Translations under genes and position numbers: made by a program
Part shown: positions 36,433-46,183 of the stretch, in pieces
Layout: the number at the start of each line of letters is the position of its first letter
How positions within the stretch are numbered: the stretch's first letter is position 1
Assembly: GCA_030549835.1 (NCBI GenBank)
Contig: JAUQQR010000005.1
Coordinates: 1 to 53,611 of the forward strand
Source: Thermoproteota archaeon
GTDB taxonomy: Archaea > Thermoproteota > Thermoprotei_A > Sulfolobales > Acidilobaceae
Direction of reading: 5' to 3'
Length of the DNA stretch: 53,611 nt
Notes under the pieces: model-generated
Database searches by the model: none
What the model was told of the DNA's origin: nothing
The model's input: only the letters and a program-made list of their open reading frames with translations

Positions 36433-37284
36433 CTACTCTATTCCATATAATTTTATGATATTATCGACATTGATCTTATATAGTTTCTCTTCTAGTTCTA
36501 AATGTTCTCTAGCTATTCTTATTATATTCTCAGCCATAACCCACGGGTAGGCTACTACTCCTGGTCTCTTAGGATCGTCTAGGTAGTCGCTTTCAAACAT
36601 GAATATAGCATTAAGGTTGGTGATAGCATACTCTATAAGCTTCGGTATTCCAGCTATACTTGAGGGATATCCTCTTTTTGAAGCCTCAACTATAACCTTA
36701 GGGTCTGCATGGTGAAAGAGTAGTTTATGTTTATATGCTCCAAGTCTTGATGCTACTATGTCTACGAGATGTACTGTAGCCTCACCTTCCTGTTCTAAAT
36801 GCATATGTACTGGGATGTTGAGATCTCTAGAAAGCGCTATAGCCTTCTCTAATATATACTCTGATACTAATATTCTAACGCTACTAGTCTTATAATGTTG
36901 CCTTCCTACTTCACCAATACCATCTAGGAGGCCCTTCTTTACTCTACTAGCTATCTCATCTATTACTCTATAGGCCAAGTTAAGTACTTCTAAAGGTTTT
37001 AATCCATAATAGTCTATAAGCTTATCTACATCTGCTGGGTGGAAGCCTGAGATACACATAACTTTAATTTTAGACTCTCTAGCTCTCCTACACTCTAATA
37101 TGTGGAGATCTATAGCCTTAATATAAGACTCTAAGCTAGGAGGCTCTAGATTATAAGCTGTTGGCGAAAGAGATACTAGGGCCATGAACCAGCCTCCAGC
37201 TTGCTTAAACTTCTCAGCTATGACCTTAGCTCCAAAGCCTCTAATAGGGTTTGAGTGTAAGTGTGCATCTGCAACCTGTAACAT
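36433..37284 (-). CDS. TatD-like metal-dependent hydrolase
   Basis: A 283-residue TIM-barrel hydrolase. Metal ligands visible are VADAHLHSNP (HxH near the N-terminus), GIGEVGRQHY (Glu), IPVHMHLEQ (His), LLFHHADP (His) and FESDYLDDP (Asp). The ending VDNIIKLYGIE is a TatD-like C-terminus. TatD-type enzymes are DNases or other phosphoester hydrolases; the substrate here is unknown. ATG start 15 bp after gatB, so it may be the fourth gene of the gatCAB operon. Its stop codon nearly touches the right end of the convergent TnpB relic. Confidence 0.85.
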   Translation of the reverse strand: MLQVADAHLHSNPIRGFGAKVIAEKFKQAGGWFMALVSLSPTAYNLEPPSLESYIKAIDLHILECRRARESKIKVMCISGFHPADVDKLIDYYGLKPLEVLNLAYRVIDEIASRVKKGLLDGIGEVGRQHYKTSSVRILVSEYILEKAIALSRDLNIPVHMHLEQEGEATVHLVDIVASRLGAYKHKLLFHHADPKVIVEASKRGYPSSIAGIPKLIEYAITNLNAIFMFESDYLDDPKRPGVVAYPWVMAENIIRIAREHLELEEKLYKINVDNIIKLYGIE

Positions 37285-37299
37285 GTTAAACCACTGTTC

Positions 37300-38748
37300 T
37301 CACATACTGCTTTTTAATTTAGAGAGTTTATTCTCTAGGGCCTCTCTTATAACTCTCGGGTCTACTGCCCTCTTACCTACTCTCCTTATAACCATACCTA
37401 TAAGGTAATTTAATGCTTGCTTCTTTCCTGAGAGATAGTCTTTTACTGCTTTCTCTTCTTCTCTTATAACGCTATCTATAATATCCTCTATGTTTTCAGC
37501 TTTCTCTGGGAGTATACTTCTAACGTCTACTTTAGGATTCTCAGCAATCTTCGGTATTAGTAGCCCCTTTACTGTATCATAGGTGTAAATTTTATCTACT
37601 ACTAGTCTTACGAGCTCATATACAGTCTCTGGTGGGGGCCAGTTGTTATATTCATATAGATCCATATTCCTCTCCTTAAGCTCCCCCTTATAGTCTATTC
37701 CTAATATTTTAGCGGCAACTAGCGGATCTGCTCCTAGCTTTACAGTTTTAATATAAACATCTAGTGAAGGCTTAATTGTCACTATACTCCAAGCTATATC
37801 TCTAGGTACACCTAACTTTAATATATTCTCATATAAGATTGTGATATCAAATCCTAATACTATTTCCTTAGCTTTAGTTACCATATCCTCAGATATTAGT
37901 ATAGGTGGGAGATCCGGGTCTGGGAAATATAGGTATTCCTCCTCGTACTCTTTATGTCTTAGAGGCCTAGTAACCCCCTTCTCAGCATCCCAATGTCTAG
38001 TCTCTCTCTCAACTTTACTACCAGAGTTTATTATCATAGCCTGCCTCATAATCTCATAGTTTAAAGCTTTCTCTATATCCATAGTGCTACCTATATTCTT
38101 TACTTCAACTCTCTCTCCACCTTCAATACTAATATTAGCGTCAACCCTAAAAACCCCCTCAAGCCTCGGGTTTGTAATGCCTAGGTACTCTAGGGTTAAT
38201 AATATATACTCTACTAGAGTCCTCGCCTCTCTAGGAGAGTTTATATCAGGTTCTGTTATAACCTCTAAGAGTGGAACCCCACTCCTATTGTAGTCTACTA
38301 GGGCATAGGGGCTCCTTACTATTCCACCCTCCTCATATACTGTTCTTCCAGGATCCTCCTCAATATTAATTCTCCTAATTCTACACTCTCTCCACTCCCA
38401 GCTATTTACGTCTAGATACTTAACATAGCCACCCCTACATATGGGTATACCTCCAGCTTTCTCATACATGCTTATTTGATAGTTCTTAGGTAAGTCAGGG
38501 TAGAAGTAGTGTTTTCTAGTAAAAACAATATATCTCGGTATGTTGCATTTGAATGCTACAGCAGCTAATAGTGCCAGCTCTATACTCCTCTTATTAACAA
38601 CAGGTAAAGCACCAGGCAATCCTAGACAGACTGGGCATACATTAGTATTAGGCTTCATACCCCTATAGTTAGCTTTACAATCACAGAATAACTTACTACC
38701 AGCTTCACTCATCTGAACATGAATTTCTAATCCTATCATAACCTTCAA
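37300..38748 (-). CDS. gatB: Asp/Glu-tRNA amidotransferase subunit B (GatB)
   Basis: Activates the mischarged Asp-tRNA(Asn) or Glu-tRNA(Gln) side chain with ATP for amidation. The 482-residue protein opens with [10 protein letters not shown] and has [16 protein letters not shown] with the zinc-like Cys pairs (LFCDCK...CPVC). [16 protein letters not shown] and the tail helical YqeY-like domain ([21 protein letters not shown]) follow. The frame starts at TTG 38748 in a 4-bp overlap with gatA; ATG 38739 is an alternative. Confidence 0.96.
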   Translation of the reverse strand: MKVMIGLEIHVQMSEAGSKLFCDCKANYRGMKPNTNVCPVCLGLPGALPVVNKRSIELALLAAVAFKCNIPRYIVFTRKHYFYPDLPKNYQISMYEKAGGIPICRGGYVKYLDVNSWEWRECRIRRINIEEDPGRTVYEEGGIVRSPYALVDYNRSGVPLLEVITEPDINSPREARTLVEYILLTLEYLGITNPRLEGVFRVDANISIEGGERVEVKNIGSTMDIEKALNYEIMRQAMIINSGSKVERETRHWDAEKGVTRPLRHKEYEEEYLYFPDPDLPPILISEDMVTKAKEIVLGFDITILYENILKLGVPRDIAWSIVTIKPSLDVYIKTVKLGADPLVAAKILGIDYKGELKERNMDLYEYNNWPPPETVYELVRLVVDKIYTYDTVKGLLIPKIAENPKVDVRSILPEKAENIEDIIDSVIREEEKAVKDYLSGKKQALNYLIGMVIRRVGKRAVDPRVIREALENKLSKLKSSM

Positions 38749-40199
38749 TCTACAATAACCCCCCTTAATCCAGTAATATCTTCTATGAGGAGACCTATAG
38801 ATATAAGCTTAGACTCCTCTAGAGGGCCGCCTATCCACTGTATACCTATAGGTAGATCCCCATGGAATCCTATAGGCTGCGCTAAGGCAGGAACTCCAGC
38901 TAAGTTCGCAACGACAGTGTACATGTCCATATAGTAGAGCTTTAGTGGATCATCTATCCTCTCTCCAAGTCTAGGTGGTAGTATTGGTGATACTTGTGAT
39001 GCTATTATGCACTTACTCGTTAACTTAACTATCTCATCTCTTATAACTCTCCTAACTTTTGTTGCAGCTACGTAGTACTCATCTCTATAACCCTCACTGA
39101 GTGCATAGACTCCAAGCATAATTCTACGTTTAACTTCACGTCCAAAACCTTTGAATCTTGATTCACCAATATACTCCTCCCATGAGCTTGATGATCCCTT
39201 AGTCGGGTAGAATATACCAGCATATCTGGCTAAATTACTCGCAGCTTCAGCAAAGGCTATAGTATAGTATGTTGGGAGAGCTTTAGATAGTATTGGTAAG
39301 CTATAATATTCAATATTTGCACCTTCAGATTCAAGCTTCTCTATAATTTTCCAGAACATACTATTTATTGGGCTATCAGCTCCCTCAACCATCTCCTTCA
39401 AAATACATATCTTTAAATCTCTAGCATCAGCCTTTATACTATTAAATGTATTAAGAGAATCTACATTTAAACTAGTAGCATCTAGGGGATCAAAGCCACC
39501 TATAATGTCGAGGAGTAGTGCTACATCCTTAACACTCCTAGCCATGGGCGATATCTGCTCAAGGCTATTACCATAAGGTATTAAGCCATACCTACTAACA
39601 AGACCATATGTAGGCTTAAGCCCTACAGTAGCAGTATAGGCTGCTGGGAGCCTTGCTGAGCCTCCAGTATCGCTACCTAGAGATAAATCAGCCCCCCCAT
39701 ATGAAAGTGATGCAGCACTACCACCACTACTACCACCAGGAACCCTATCTAAATCCCATGGATTCCTAGTTGGACCAAAAGAGCTCAACTCAGTTGTTGA
39801 ACCCATAGCAAACTCATCGAGATTAGTCTTCCCAACTATTATAGCATCTTCTCTTAGAAGCCTCTCTACAACTGTAGCGTCATATGGCGGAATATAGGGG
39901 TCTAGTATCTTAGAGGCAGCAGTAGTTGGTAGAAAGCTAGTACATATATTATCCTTAACTGACACTATAAGACCTACAAGTCTCCCTACTCTCTCACCGC
40001 GTCTAATCCTTCTACTAATTTCTTCAGCCTTCTCAATTAATATATCTGGAGATTCGAGAGATATATATGCGTTAACCATAGACTCCCACCTATTTATAGA
40101 ATCTAATACCCTATAGATGTGCTCCACTGGATCCTCAATGCCATTCATAAAATCCTCTACTAACTCCCATGACTGCTTAACCTTCCTCAATCTTACCAC
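38745..40199 (-). CDS. gatA: Asp/Glu-tRNA amidotransferase subunit A (GatA)
   Basis: The amidase subunit that frees ammonia from glutamine or asparagine. The 484-residue protein has the complete amidase catalytic triad: Lys near residue 82 (VSVKDN), the Ser of GGSSGGSAA (about 155-163) and the Ser of [31 protein letters not shown] follows. GTG start overlaps gatC by 23 bp; the stop overlaps gatB. With GatB and GatC but no GatD/GatE here, the complex most likely serves Asn-tRNA formation in archaea (family knowledge). Confidence 0.96.
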   Translation of the reverse strand: MVRLRKVKQSWELVEDFMNGIEDPVEHIYRVLDSINRWESMVNAYISLESPDILIEKAEEISRRIRRGERVGRLVGLIVSVKDNICTSFLPTTAASKILDPYIPPYDATVVERLLREDAIIVGKTNLDEFAMGSTTELSSFGPTRNPWDLDRVPGGSSGGSAASLSYGGADLSLGSDTGGSARLPAAYTATVGLKPTYGLVSRYGLIPYGNSLEQISPMARSVKDVALLLDIIGGFDPLDATSLNVDSLNTFNSIKADARDLKICILKEMVEGADSPINSMFWKIIEKLESEGANIEYYSLPILSKALPTYYTIAFAEAASNLARYAGIFYPTKGSSSSWEEYIGESRFKGFGREVKRRIMLGVYALSEGYRDEYYVAATKVRRVIRDEIVKLTSKCIIASQVSPILPPRLGERIDDPLKLYYMDMYTVVANLAGVPALAQPIGFHGDLPIGIQWIGGPLEESKLISIGLLIEDITGLRGVIVD

Positions 40200-40503
40200 C
40201 TCTCCAAGGAACTATAACATATCCGTCTTTAACCTTAGTAGGGAGGTTACTGATAATTATAAACCTATCCCTATTATAATCTCTTAGGAAACCCCACTTA
40301 TCCCAGACGTAGTAGAGTGGATCAACATTGAGATCTCTAGCAGCTTCACCAACAGCTCTTAAATACTCAGCTATTCTCACAATATCTCTACATAAATTTA
40401 ATTTCTCCTCATCACTTAAAGTAATTTTAGCTAAATCAGCTAACTTATCAATAAGATCTAGGTGCCTACACTCACTCAACATAAATCCACCTATGCTATA
40501 CAT
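40177..40503 (-). CDS. gatC: Asp/Glu-tRNA amidotransferase subunit C (GatC)
   Basis: A small helical subunit that holds GatA and GatB together. It has the usual [17 protein letters not shown] start and the later DPLYYVWD segment, followed by a basic [12 protein letters not shown] tail. The frame opens at ATG 40503, but GGTGG six bases before ATG 40482 favours that start (MLSECRHLD, 101 residues). It is first in the gatC-gatA-gatB order. A TATA-like GGCTTAAGTG lies about 30 bp upstream. Confidence 0.93.
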   Translation of the reverse strand: MYSIGGFMLSECRHLDLIDKLADLAKITLSDEEKLNLCRDIVRIAEYLRAVGEAARDLNVDPLYYVWDKWGFLRDYNRDRFIIISNLPTKVKDGYVIVPWRGGKIEEG

Positions 40504-40566
40504 AGCACTTAAGCCTAAACTATTTTCAATTAAGTCAAACTACTAGAAGAACTAGCAAATATACCA

Positions 40567-40850
40567 CCTAATGTAGCTGTTTTGAGTTTTATAGCTGTTT
40601 ATATTATTCTCCGAGTATAGAGAGAAGCCTATAAAATACCGTATTATCTTTAACGCTAGGAGCTACCTGGTGAGAGAATTGAGAGGTTATAAATGAAAGC
40701 TCCCCTCAAGGTGGCTCTTTATGAATACTCAAAACATGGGGTGCCCGGGGTCACCCTGAAAGCTCCCAGAGGGTGATGCAAGCCCGAGACCAATGCGGGG
40801 AACAATGGATGAGGCAATGAACATATAAGAGCTGAACCCCAGAAACACTA
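40567..40850 (+). mobile_element. IS relic with left-end module (most complete copy)
   Basis: It begins CCTAATGTAGCTGTTTTGAG, matching the left ends at 31668 and 50491 (both minus). After about 90 bp it carries the module seen at 1-195: TACCTGG, GCCCGGGG, a hairpin TCACCCT...AGGGTGA (7-bp stem), CAATGCGGGGAA, GATGAGGCAATGAA and AGAGCTGAACCCC. No gene is open across it. It precedes a second relic of another family (40918-41160), so this gap between gatC and the PPC gene is built mostly of transposon debris. Confidence 0.6.
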
Positions 40851-40917
40851 GTGAAACTATCAAGGAAGAAGTATCAATGCCAGATATAATACTTAATAGA
40901 GTTAAGACTGTGTCTTT

Positions 40918-41160
40918 TGTAAAAGTTTTTAAGGTGTTTTAGCTACTATAAGTAAGGCATTTAGAATCAAGAGAGGTATCAAGCGTTGTCTGAGAAGCTT
41001 TAGAGAACTAGAGAGTTTACTAAGACTCTAAAGATTAGACTTATACCAGTATCTAGGTGAGAAGTAGGAAGAGAGTTCACGAGCTTTGATGGACGGGTGC
41101 TGAGGTGAAGCCCGTGTTAATATTACCTAAACAAACCTAAACAATCAACACGGGCAACCA
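40918..41160 (+). pseudogene. Internally deleted TnpB element (family II, copy 2)
   Basis: It matches copy 1 (34552-35094, minus) from TGTAAAAGTTTT through GAATCAAGAGAGGTAT to a decayed tnpB start (TKTLKIRLIPVS-like codons). The sequence then jumps to the last codons (SFDGRVLR, stop). The right end is GCCCGTGTT (41110-41118) pairing perfectly with AACACGGGC (41147-41155), followed by AACCAC. At about 243 bp it is MITE-like: ends plus a short body. It sits 35 bp from the convergent PPC-protein gene. Confidence 0.7.
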
Positions 41161-41194
41161 CTTATAGTATTAAACCTCGATTAAGAGTATTTAT

Positions 41195-41599
41195 TTAAGT
41201 TTCTATATCCCATACTTTTAAGCCATACTTCCAAGGTTTCCTCTCTAGGGGTGGCCCTGGTAGTTCTTGTATATATAGTTCAGCTAAGAATACGACTCCT
41301 CTTAGTAAATGTCCTCCAATTGTTGAGCCATCTCTCTTACCAAGAACTACATGTATGTGGGGGAATACGTCTCCGTCTGCTAAGCTTATATTACCTAGTA
41401 GTGATAGAATCTCTACTCTCTCATCTATGTTTATTGGTATATATCTCTGGAGGTCTATATCGTAGTAAGCTATAGTTGCCTCCTTGAAAGCTCCTATTCC
41501 AGCAATGCTAGCCTTAACTACATTATGTTTCTTAGCGTAGCTTCTAAGAAATTCTAGTATCTCGGTATCCTCCGGGGCTCGGACTAGGAAACTCCTCAA
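41195..41599 (-). CDS. PPC/DUF296 domain protein
   Basis: A stand-alone PPC (DUF296) domain of 134 residues. The family core GDVFPHIHVVLGKRDGSTIGGHLL with its conserved His and Gly residues is clear, as is the opening RAPEDTEILEFLRSYAKKHNV. PPC domains trimerise; in plants they are fused to AT-hooks and bind DNA, while in archaea and bacteria they stand alone with unknown function. TTG start (followed by AGGAGTTTC). Single gene, facing away from the ABC exporter pair. Confidence 0.88.
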   Translation of the reverse strand: MRSFLVRAPEDTEILEFLRSYAKKHNVVKASIAGIGAFKEATIAYYDIDLQRYIPINIDERVEILSLLGNISLADGDVFPHIHVVLGKRDGSTIGGHLLRGVVFLAELYIQELPGPPLERKPWKYGLKVWDIET

Positions 41600-41742
41600 G
41601 AGCTACACACCTCTACTTTACTACTTGAACTCTAGGCTATAAGTCTTATGTTGTAACCTAAACTTTACTCAAGAATTAATATTTTAATCTCTACTAATAC
41701 TTTTAGGCTTTCTTTAAGGTACCCCAGCTAGGGTCTAATAGT

Positions 41743-42720
41743 ATGAGTATAGTTATTGAAGCCGATAGGCTTACTAAATACTATGGGTCGATTCAAGCTG
41801 TTAAAAATGTTTCTTTTAAAGTCTTTAAGGGTGAGATATATGCTCTCTTAGGGCCAAATGGCGCTGGAAAGACTACTACTATTAAGATGCTCAGTACTCT
41901 CCTCAAACCTACTAGTGGCGACGCGTACATCCTAGGATATAGTATTATAAGAGATTCTCTGAATGTCAGGAAAGTTATAGGAGTAGTTCCTCAGGATTTA
42001 ACTGCCGATGATGAGTTGACAGGTTTTTATAATGTCTATATACAGGCTAGACTATATGGCTACCCTCATGGGATAGCATTAGAGAGGGCCATGAGAGCTT
42101 TAGAGATTGTAGGATTAGCTGATAGTGCTAACAGGAGGGTTTCAAGCTATAGTGGTGGTATGAGGAGGAGGTTAGAGATAGCTATGAGCCTAGTCCATGA
42201 CCCGGAAGTCCTACTCCTAGACGAGCCTACCTTAGGCCTAGATGTTCAAACTAGGAGATTAATGTGGAATCTAATTAGAGATTTTAAAAAGCAAGGTATA
42301 TCTATGATATTAACAACTCATTATATGGAGGAGGCTGAGGCTTTAGCAGATAGAGTAGCTATAATCGATTATGGGGAGATAAAAGCAGAAGGATCTCCTG
42401 ATGAATTAAAGCGTAAGGTTAAAGGTGACAGGGTATATATTGAGCTATATAGTGAAGATGATGCCCAAAACCTACAGTTAGAGATATCAAAGCTTGGTGT
42501 TGATGTAAAACTAGACTCTTCTATAGTAATAGTAACTGCTCCAAGCGCTAGTGATATACTACCACACATAGTAGGTATACTAGCTGGTAAGAAGATTAAA
42601 TCGATTAATATAGTTAAGCCTAACCTCGAAGAAGTATTCCTAGATATTACAGGTAAGAGATTGAGAGAGGACTCTTTCGATGCGTTTAAGTATAGAGTAT
42701 TTACTCATAAAATTAGGTGA
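41743..42720 (+). CDS. ABC-2 type transporter ATPase (DrrA-like)
   Basis: The ATPase of a two-gene exporter; 325 residues. Walker A GPNGAGKTTT (about 37-46), Q-loop VVPQDL, signature SYSGGMRRR, Walker B VLLLDEPTLGLD and switch TTHYMEEAE are all present. A C-terminal extension of the DrrA/CcmA type (after about 220) ends NLEEVFLDITGKRLRED. ATG start. The permease gene begins 6 bp after the stop. The substrate cannot be read from the sequence; drugs, lipids or polysaccharides are all possible for this class. Confidence 0.93.
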   Translation: MSIVIEADRLTKYYGSIQAVKNVSFKVFKGEIYALLGPNGAGKTTTIKMLSTLLKPTSGDAYILGYSIIRDSLNVRKVIGVVPQDLTADDELTGFYNVYIQARLYGYPHGIALERAMRALEIVGLADSANRRVSSYSGGMRRRLEIAMSLVHDPEVLLLDEPTLGLDVQTRRLMWNLIRDFKKQGISMILTTHYMEEAEALADRVAIIDYGEIKAEGSPDELKRKVKGDRVYIELYSEDDAQNLQLEISKLGVDVKLDSSIVIVTAPSASDILPHIVGILAGKKIKSINIVKPNLEEVFLDITGKRLREDSFDAFKYRVFTHKIR

Positions 42721-42726
42721 TAGGCT

Positions 42727-43569
42727 ATGTTATCAGAGATATATGTATTATATATGAGGGAAATTAAGAAGTGGGCTGGCAGGAGGCCTGTGCTAATAAT
42801 CTCTCTTATAACTCCACTATTCTGGATACTACTATTTGGTAAGAGCTTTAACATAATTAATGTATTAAGTGTGGAGGGTCTAGGAGTACCGGCGGATATT
42901 GCTATAGTTGTAGTAGGCGCTCTAAGATCTAGAATAGTTCAATTATTTGGAACTCTAGATTACTTCACTTATGTGGCTTCAGGTATGATTGTTGTATTTA
43001 CACTATTTCATTCAGTATTCTCAGGAGCTAGTGTAATCTTTGATAGGAGGCTAGGCTATATGTCTAGACTTATGGCATCACCTATTAGGAGGGAGAGTAT
43101 ATTTATAGCTAAGGTTTTAGCTACAGTCTTTAGAGTAACAATATTAATACTCTTCCTACTAGCCCTATCCTATATTGCCGGGTTTAAGTTTAAACAAGAT
43201 TTAAGCATATTAGATCTAGTTGGAGCATTAATAGTAGTCATTTCAATATCTGTTACTCTAACAAGTATATTCATGCTATTAGGATTCCTAACAGATAGTC
43301 ATGAGTTTCTCTTTGCTATAGGAAACTTAGTGAATATGCCGCTAATGTTCTCCTCTAGCGCCTTATTCCCAATAGATCAAATGCCGGATTGGCTAAAGGC
43401 AATAGCTAAATTAAACCCTCTAACATATGCAGCAGACTTAACGAGATATTTCCTAGTAGGTAGGCATCTAGACGAACCATACATTATATTAATCATATTA
43501 ATAGCTGGGGCTATCCTAACATTCACTATATGTATGAAAGTATCAGTTAAAGCACTCGAGAGAACTTAG
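42727..43569 (+). CDS. ABC-2 type transporter permease
   Basis: A 280-residue permease with six hydrophobic helices (about 22-42, 70-95, 110-145, 155-180, 190-215, 255-275). It contains the ABC-2 signature region MFSSSALFPIDQMPDWLKAIAKLNPLTYAADLTRYFL. It is paired with the upstream DrrA-like ATPase, forming a minimal exporter. ATG start. No regulator gene is adjacent. Confidence 0.92.
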   Translation: MLSEIYVLYMREIKKWAGRRPVLIISLITPLFWILLFGKSFNIINVLSVEGLGVPADIAIVVVGALRSRIVQLFGTLDYFTYVASGMIVVFTLFHSVFSGASVIFDRRLGYMSRLMASPIRRESIFIAKVLATVFRVTILILFLLALSYIAGFKFKQDLSILDLVGALIVVISISVTLTSIFMLLGFLTDSHEFLFAIGNLVNMPLMFSSSALFPIDQMPDWLKAIAKLNPLTYAADLTRYFLVGRHLDEPYIILIILIAGAILTFTICMKVSVKALERT

Positions 43570-43807
43570 ATTCTAAAGAGTATTTTGAGGTAGTATAATA
43601 TTAGAAGATTCTTATTCTCAAGGATTAATCACATATATTACAATCTTTTATCTCCAAGTATAAAGTAGTTATGTGTATTATAAGGTAATTAGGAGTAGAT
43701 GTTTTAACATTATACTCATAGGGAGTAGTGTTTTACGTGATTCTTAGTGTAGTCATAGGTTGTATTTTCTAGTGTCTTCTAATTATGTCTATAATATTTA
43801 CAGGTAT

Positions 43808-43935
43808 CCCTGAGCTCCACGCTATGAGAGAGTAGGGGGTAACGCGCCTAAGATCGGGCGCAGGGCTAAACCGGCTCTAGCCTGAGAATGTAGCCCTAAA
43901 CCTCCCCAGAATCCTCGCTCCTCAGAGCGGGGAGA
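43808..43935 (+). pseudogene. 3' tail remnant of a TnpB element (family III) overlapping clp1
   Basis: One frame reads AMRE-stop-GVTRLRSGAGLNRL-stop-PENVALNLPRILAPQSGEK, a TnpB-like C-terminal tail with two stops. The DNA ends in an imperfect hairpin CTCGCTC-CTCA-GAGCGGG. The same tail and hairpin occur at 19672-19745 on the other strand. The remnant overlaps the last codons of the convergent clp1 gene: the hairpin supplies its stop codon (43922). The region 43570-43807 before it is AT-rich and shows no gene. Confidence 0.6.
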
Positions 43936-45085
43936 AGGTCAGTCTAGCTTTCCCGATTTCTATTTTCTCTATGGGGCCTTCGTATGCTGTTATTACTATT
44001 ACCATCTTCTTTTCGTAGTTTATTTTATCTACTATACCTACGTGTACTCCTATTCCATATACTGCTGCTAGTAGTCCTTTCTCCCATCCCTCACTTAGTA
44101 GTATTCCTTGAATATTATTTGGTTTCTTGCCTCTATATACGGCTACTATACTATTATCTTTTAGGATTTCAGCGTACACTAGCACTGGTGATAGGTTCTT
44201 GACTATACTCCTATCTAAGGACTTCCCTTTAAATAATGGTATGTTCTCTAATATTACCTTCTCTATGCTTACTAGTCTAGGTTTTGATCCTATTAACTTC
44301 TGAGCTATAAGTCTCTCTCTATGAATTTTCCTCTCTTCAACACTCTTCTCACTCTTAACAAGTTTAGGGAAGCTTAACGTATCTATATTACTAGTTTCTT
44401 TTAGAAGTCTAACTTCTTCAGTACTCAGTCCTAGAGCTATTATAATATCAGCTTTAATAGTAGAGGCTAGTATAGCCTTACTTCTAAGCCCTTCATCCTT
44501 AATCCACCCATCAGTATCTACTATTAGCATACCATCAGCTTTACTTGCTAGTTCACTAGCACACTCTAAGTATTTATCTAGAGATTCTCTTGGAGTAAAT
44601 GAGCCTACAAAACATAACTTAATATCTCTAAAAGACCCAGTATAACCTGGGATAGCTGGGGGGTTGATTAGGGCGAGGGATTCAAACCCAGGGCAATATA
44701 CTTCATTTTGACCAATATCAACTGTTAAGTAGTAAGCCTTACTAATACCCCTAGATAGAGCCTTATTAAGAGCCCATAAGGAGAGAGTACTCTTCCCAGA
44801 GTCTGTAGGTCCAACAATAACTACTCTATTAAAACCAATAATCTTAGATGCTATAGTATCAATTATATCATAACTTTGAGGATTAGCAGGCTTCAAATTC
44901 AAATATGAGGGTCTAACAGACACTATACCATCAATCTTAACCGGGATACGCCTACCATAAGGGACTGTTAATGTAGCCCCCTTACCGACTCTATACCCTA
45001 GAATATCAATAGTACCGTCTTCTACAATTATAGTAGATGGTCCATCAACAACATAATACCCCCTAACCCACTCCATTAAGCCCAC
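43922..45085 (-). CDS. Clp1/Grc3-type polynucleotide 5'-hydroxyl kinase
   Basis: Phosphorylates 5'-OH ends of RNA (and DNA in some archaea). The 387-residue protein has the Clp1 layout: N-terminal beta domain, then P-loop IVGPTDSGKSTLS (about residues 90-102), VDIGQNEVYCPG (clasp/base-binding region), DTDGWIKDEG and a C-terminal beta domain. GTG 45085 opens the frame; ATG 45076 has GGTGG 5 nt upstream and is preferred. The last codons (FSPL, stop) lie in an IS right-end hairpin, so the original C-terminus may have been trimmed or replaced. Divergent from the por operon. Confidence 0.88.
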   Translation of the reverse strand: MGLMEWVRGYYVVDGPSTIIVEDGTIDILGYRVGKGATLTVPYGRRIPVKIDGIVSVRPSYLNLKPANPQSYDIIDTIASKIIGFNRVVIVGPTDSGKSTLSLWALNKALSRGISKAYYLTVDIGQNEVYCPGFESLALINPPAIPGYTGSFRDIKLCFVGSFTPRESLDKYLECASELASKADGMLIVDTDGWIKDEGLRSKAILASTIKADIIIALGLSTEEVRLLKETSNIDTLSFPKLVKSEKSVEERKIHRERLIAQKLIGSKPRLVSIEKVILENIPLFKGKSLDRSIVKNLSPVLVYAEILKDNSIVAVYRGKKPNNIQGILLSEGWEKGLLAAVYGIGVHVGIVDKINYEKKMVIVITAYEGPIEKIEIGKARLTFSPL

Positions 45086-45276
45086 CTAGTAAGCTAGAAG
45101 CCTTAACCCTCTTATCTCTAAACTCTCTACATTAGGATATATAAGTATAATCACCTAAAATACTCTATTTAGAACGTAAAAATTAGAAAATAGTATATCA
45201 TTATTTAATATAAGTGGCTCATAGCATATTAGAATTAAGAGAGAATGGGTTGTTATCAAATAAATTAATACTTTAT

Positions 45277-45285
45277 TATTTAAAT
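45277..45285 (+). promoter_or_regulatory. TATA-like box of the por operon
   Basis: TATTTAAAT at 45277-45285 lies about 25 bp before GTG 45305. That spacing would start transcription at the GTG and so supports a leaderless message and the longer PorG N-terminus. The sequence is seen; activity is inferred. Confidence 0.45.
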
Positions 45286-45304
45286 TTCCATATACTAAAT
45301 AATA

Positions 45305-45862
45305 GTGGGGTGTTTAGACTTCTTGTTGAGAGAATATATAATTATAAGTCGTGGAGGTCAAGGCGGGGTTACAGCTTCACGTATACTAGCTTCTGCTGTA
45401 GCCCTCGAGGGCGGCTGGGCTCAGGCTATTCCTGAGTTTGGGGCTGAGAGGAGGGGTGCTATAGTTAAGTCTTATCTTAGAATTTCAGATAAACCTATAT
45501 TGAGGCACTCTATTGTTAAGACCCCTCATGGTGTTTCTATTTTTAGTTCAAAGATCTTAGAGCTTGTAGATATTAATACACTTACTCCTCCAGGAATCCC
45601 TATCCTCATAAACTCTAGGGGTAGAATAGAGGTTAAGGATAGGACTGTTTACACAATCGACGCTACAGGTATAGCTTTAAAGCTAGGGCTAGTTATAGCT
45701 GGGTGGCCTCTAGTTAATATTCCTATGGCCTCAGCTATGGCCAAAGTTTTTAATATAGCCTCATTAGATAATATTATTGAGGCTATGGGAGAGTATTTCA
45801 GAGGTAAGCTCCTAGAGCTCAATATTGAGGCCGCTAAGCTAGCCTGGAGCTCTGTAGGGTGA
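45305..45862 (+). CDS. porG: Pyruvate (2-oxoacid):ferredoxin oxidoreductase gamma subunit
   Basis: Subunit of the CoA-dependent oxidative decarboxylase of pyruvate or another 2-oxoacid. The 185-residue protein opens with [17 protein letters not shown], the gamma-subunit signature, and has [18 protein letters not shown]. The start is uncertain: GTG 45305 agrees with the TATA spacing, but TTG 45323 or 45326 would give the usual shorter N-terminus. First of four tightly spaced genes in gamma-delta-alpha-beta order, typical for hyperthermophile POR/VOR enzymes. Confidence 0.9.
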   Translation: MGCLDFLLREYIIISRGGQGGVTASRILASAVALEGGWAQAIPEFGAERRGAIVKSYLRISDKPILRHSIVKTPHGVSIFSSKILELVDINTLTPPGIPILINSRGRIEVKDRTVYTIDATGIALKLGLVIAGWPLVNIPMASAMAKVFNIASLDNIIEAMGEYFRGKLLELNIEAAKLAWSSVG

Positions 45863-45866
45863 GATT

Positions 45867-46181
45867 ATGAGTTTAAAATATAAGCCTATAGACTTAGAGA
45901 AAGAGGCTTTAGAAGACTTAAGAGGTTTTATTGATAAACTATTATCAAGACCTAGTCTAGGATCTTCAGGTCTAACAGGGACCTGGAGACTCTATAAGCC
46001 TTCTATAAAAATAGATAAGTGTATTAAGTGTGGTATATGTTGGCTCTACTGTCCAGATGATGTTATAAGATGGGTTCCCAAAGAGTATCCTAGTATAGAC
46101 TATAACTATTGTAAGGGGTGTGGTATATGCTCTAATGTATGCCCAGTTAAAGCAATAGATCTCATTATTGAGGGTGAGTAA
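45867..46181 (+). CDS. porD: Pyruvate (2-oxoacid):ferredoxin oxidoreductase delta subunit (ferredoxin-like)
   Basis: A 104-residue 2x[4Fe-4S] ferredoxin-like subunit that carries electrons from the beta subunit to free ferredoxin. The motifs are [16 protein letters not shown] and [16 protein letters not shown], each complete with four Cys. Upstream of the clusters is the usual [12 protein letters not shown] segment of PorD. ATG start 4 bp after porG and 2 bp before porA. Confidence 0.94.
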   Translation: MSLKYKPIDLEKEALEDLRGFIDKLLSRPSLGSSGLTGTWRLYKPSIKIDKCIKCGICWLYCPDDVIRWVPKEYPSIDYNYCKGCGICSNVCPVKAIDLIIEGE

Positions 46182-46183
46182 GA

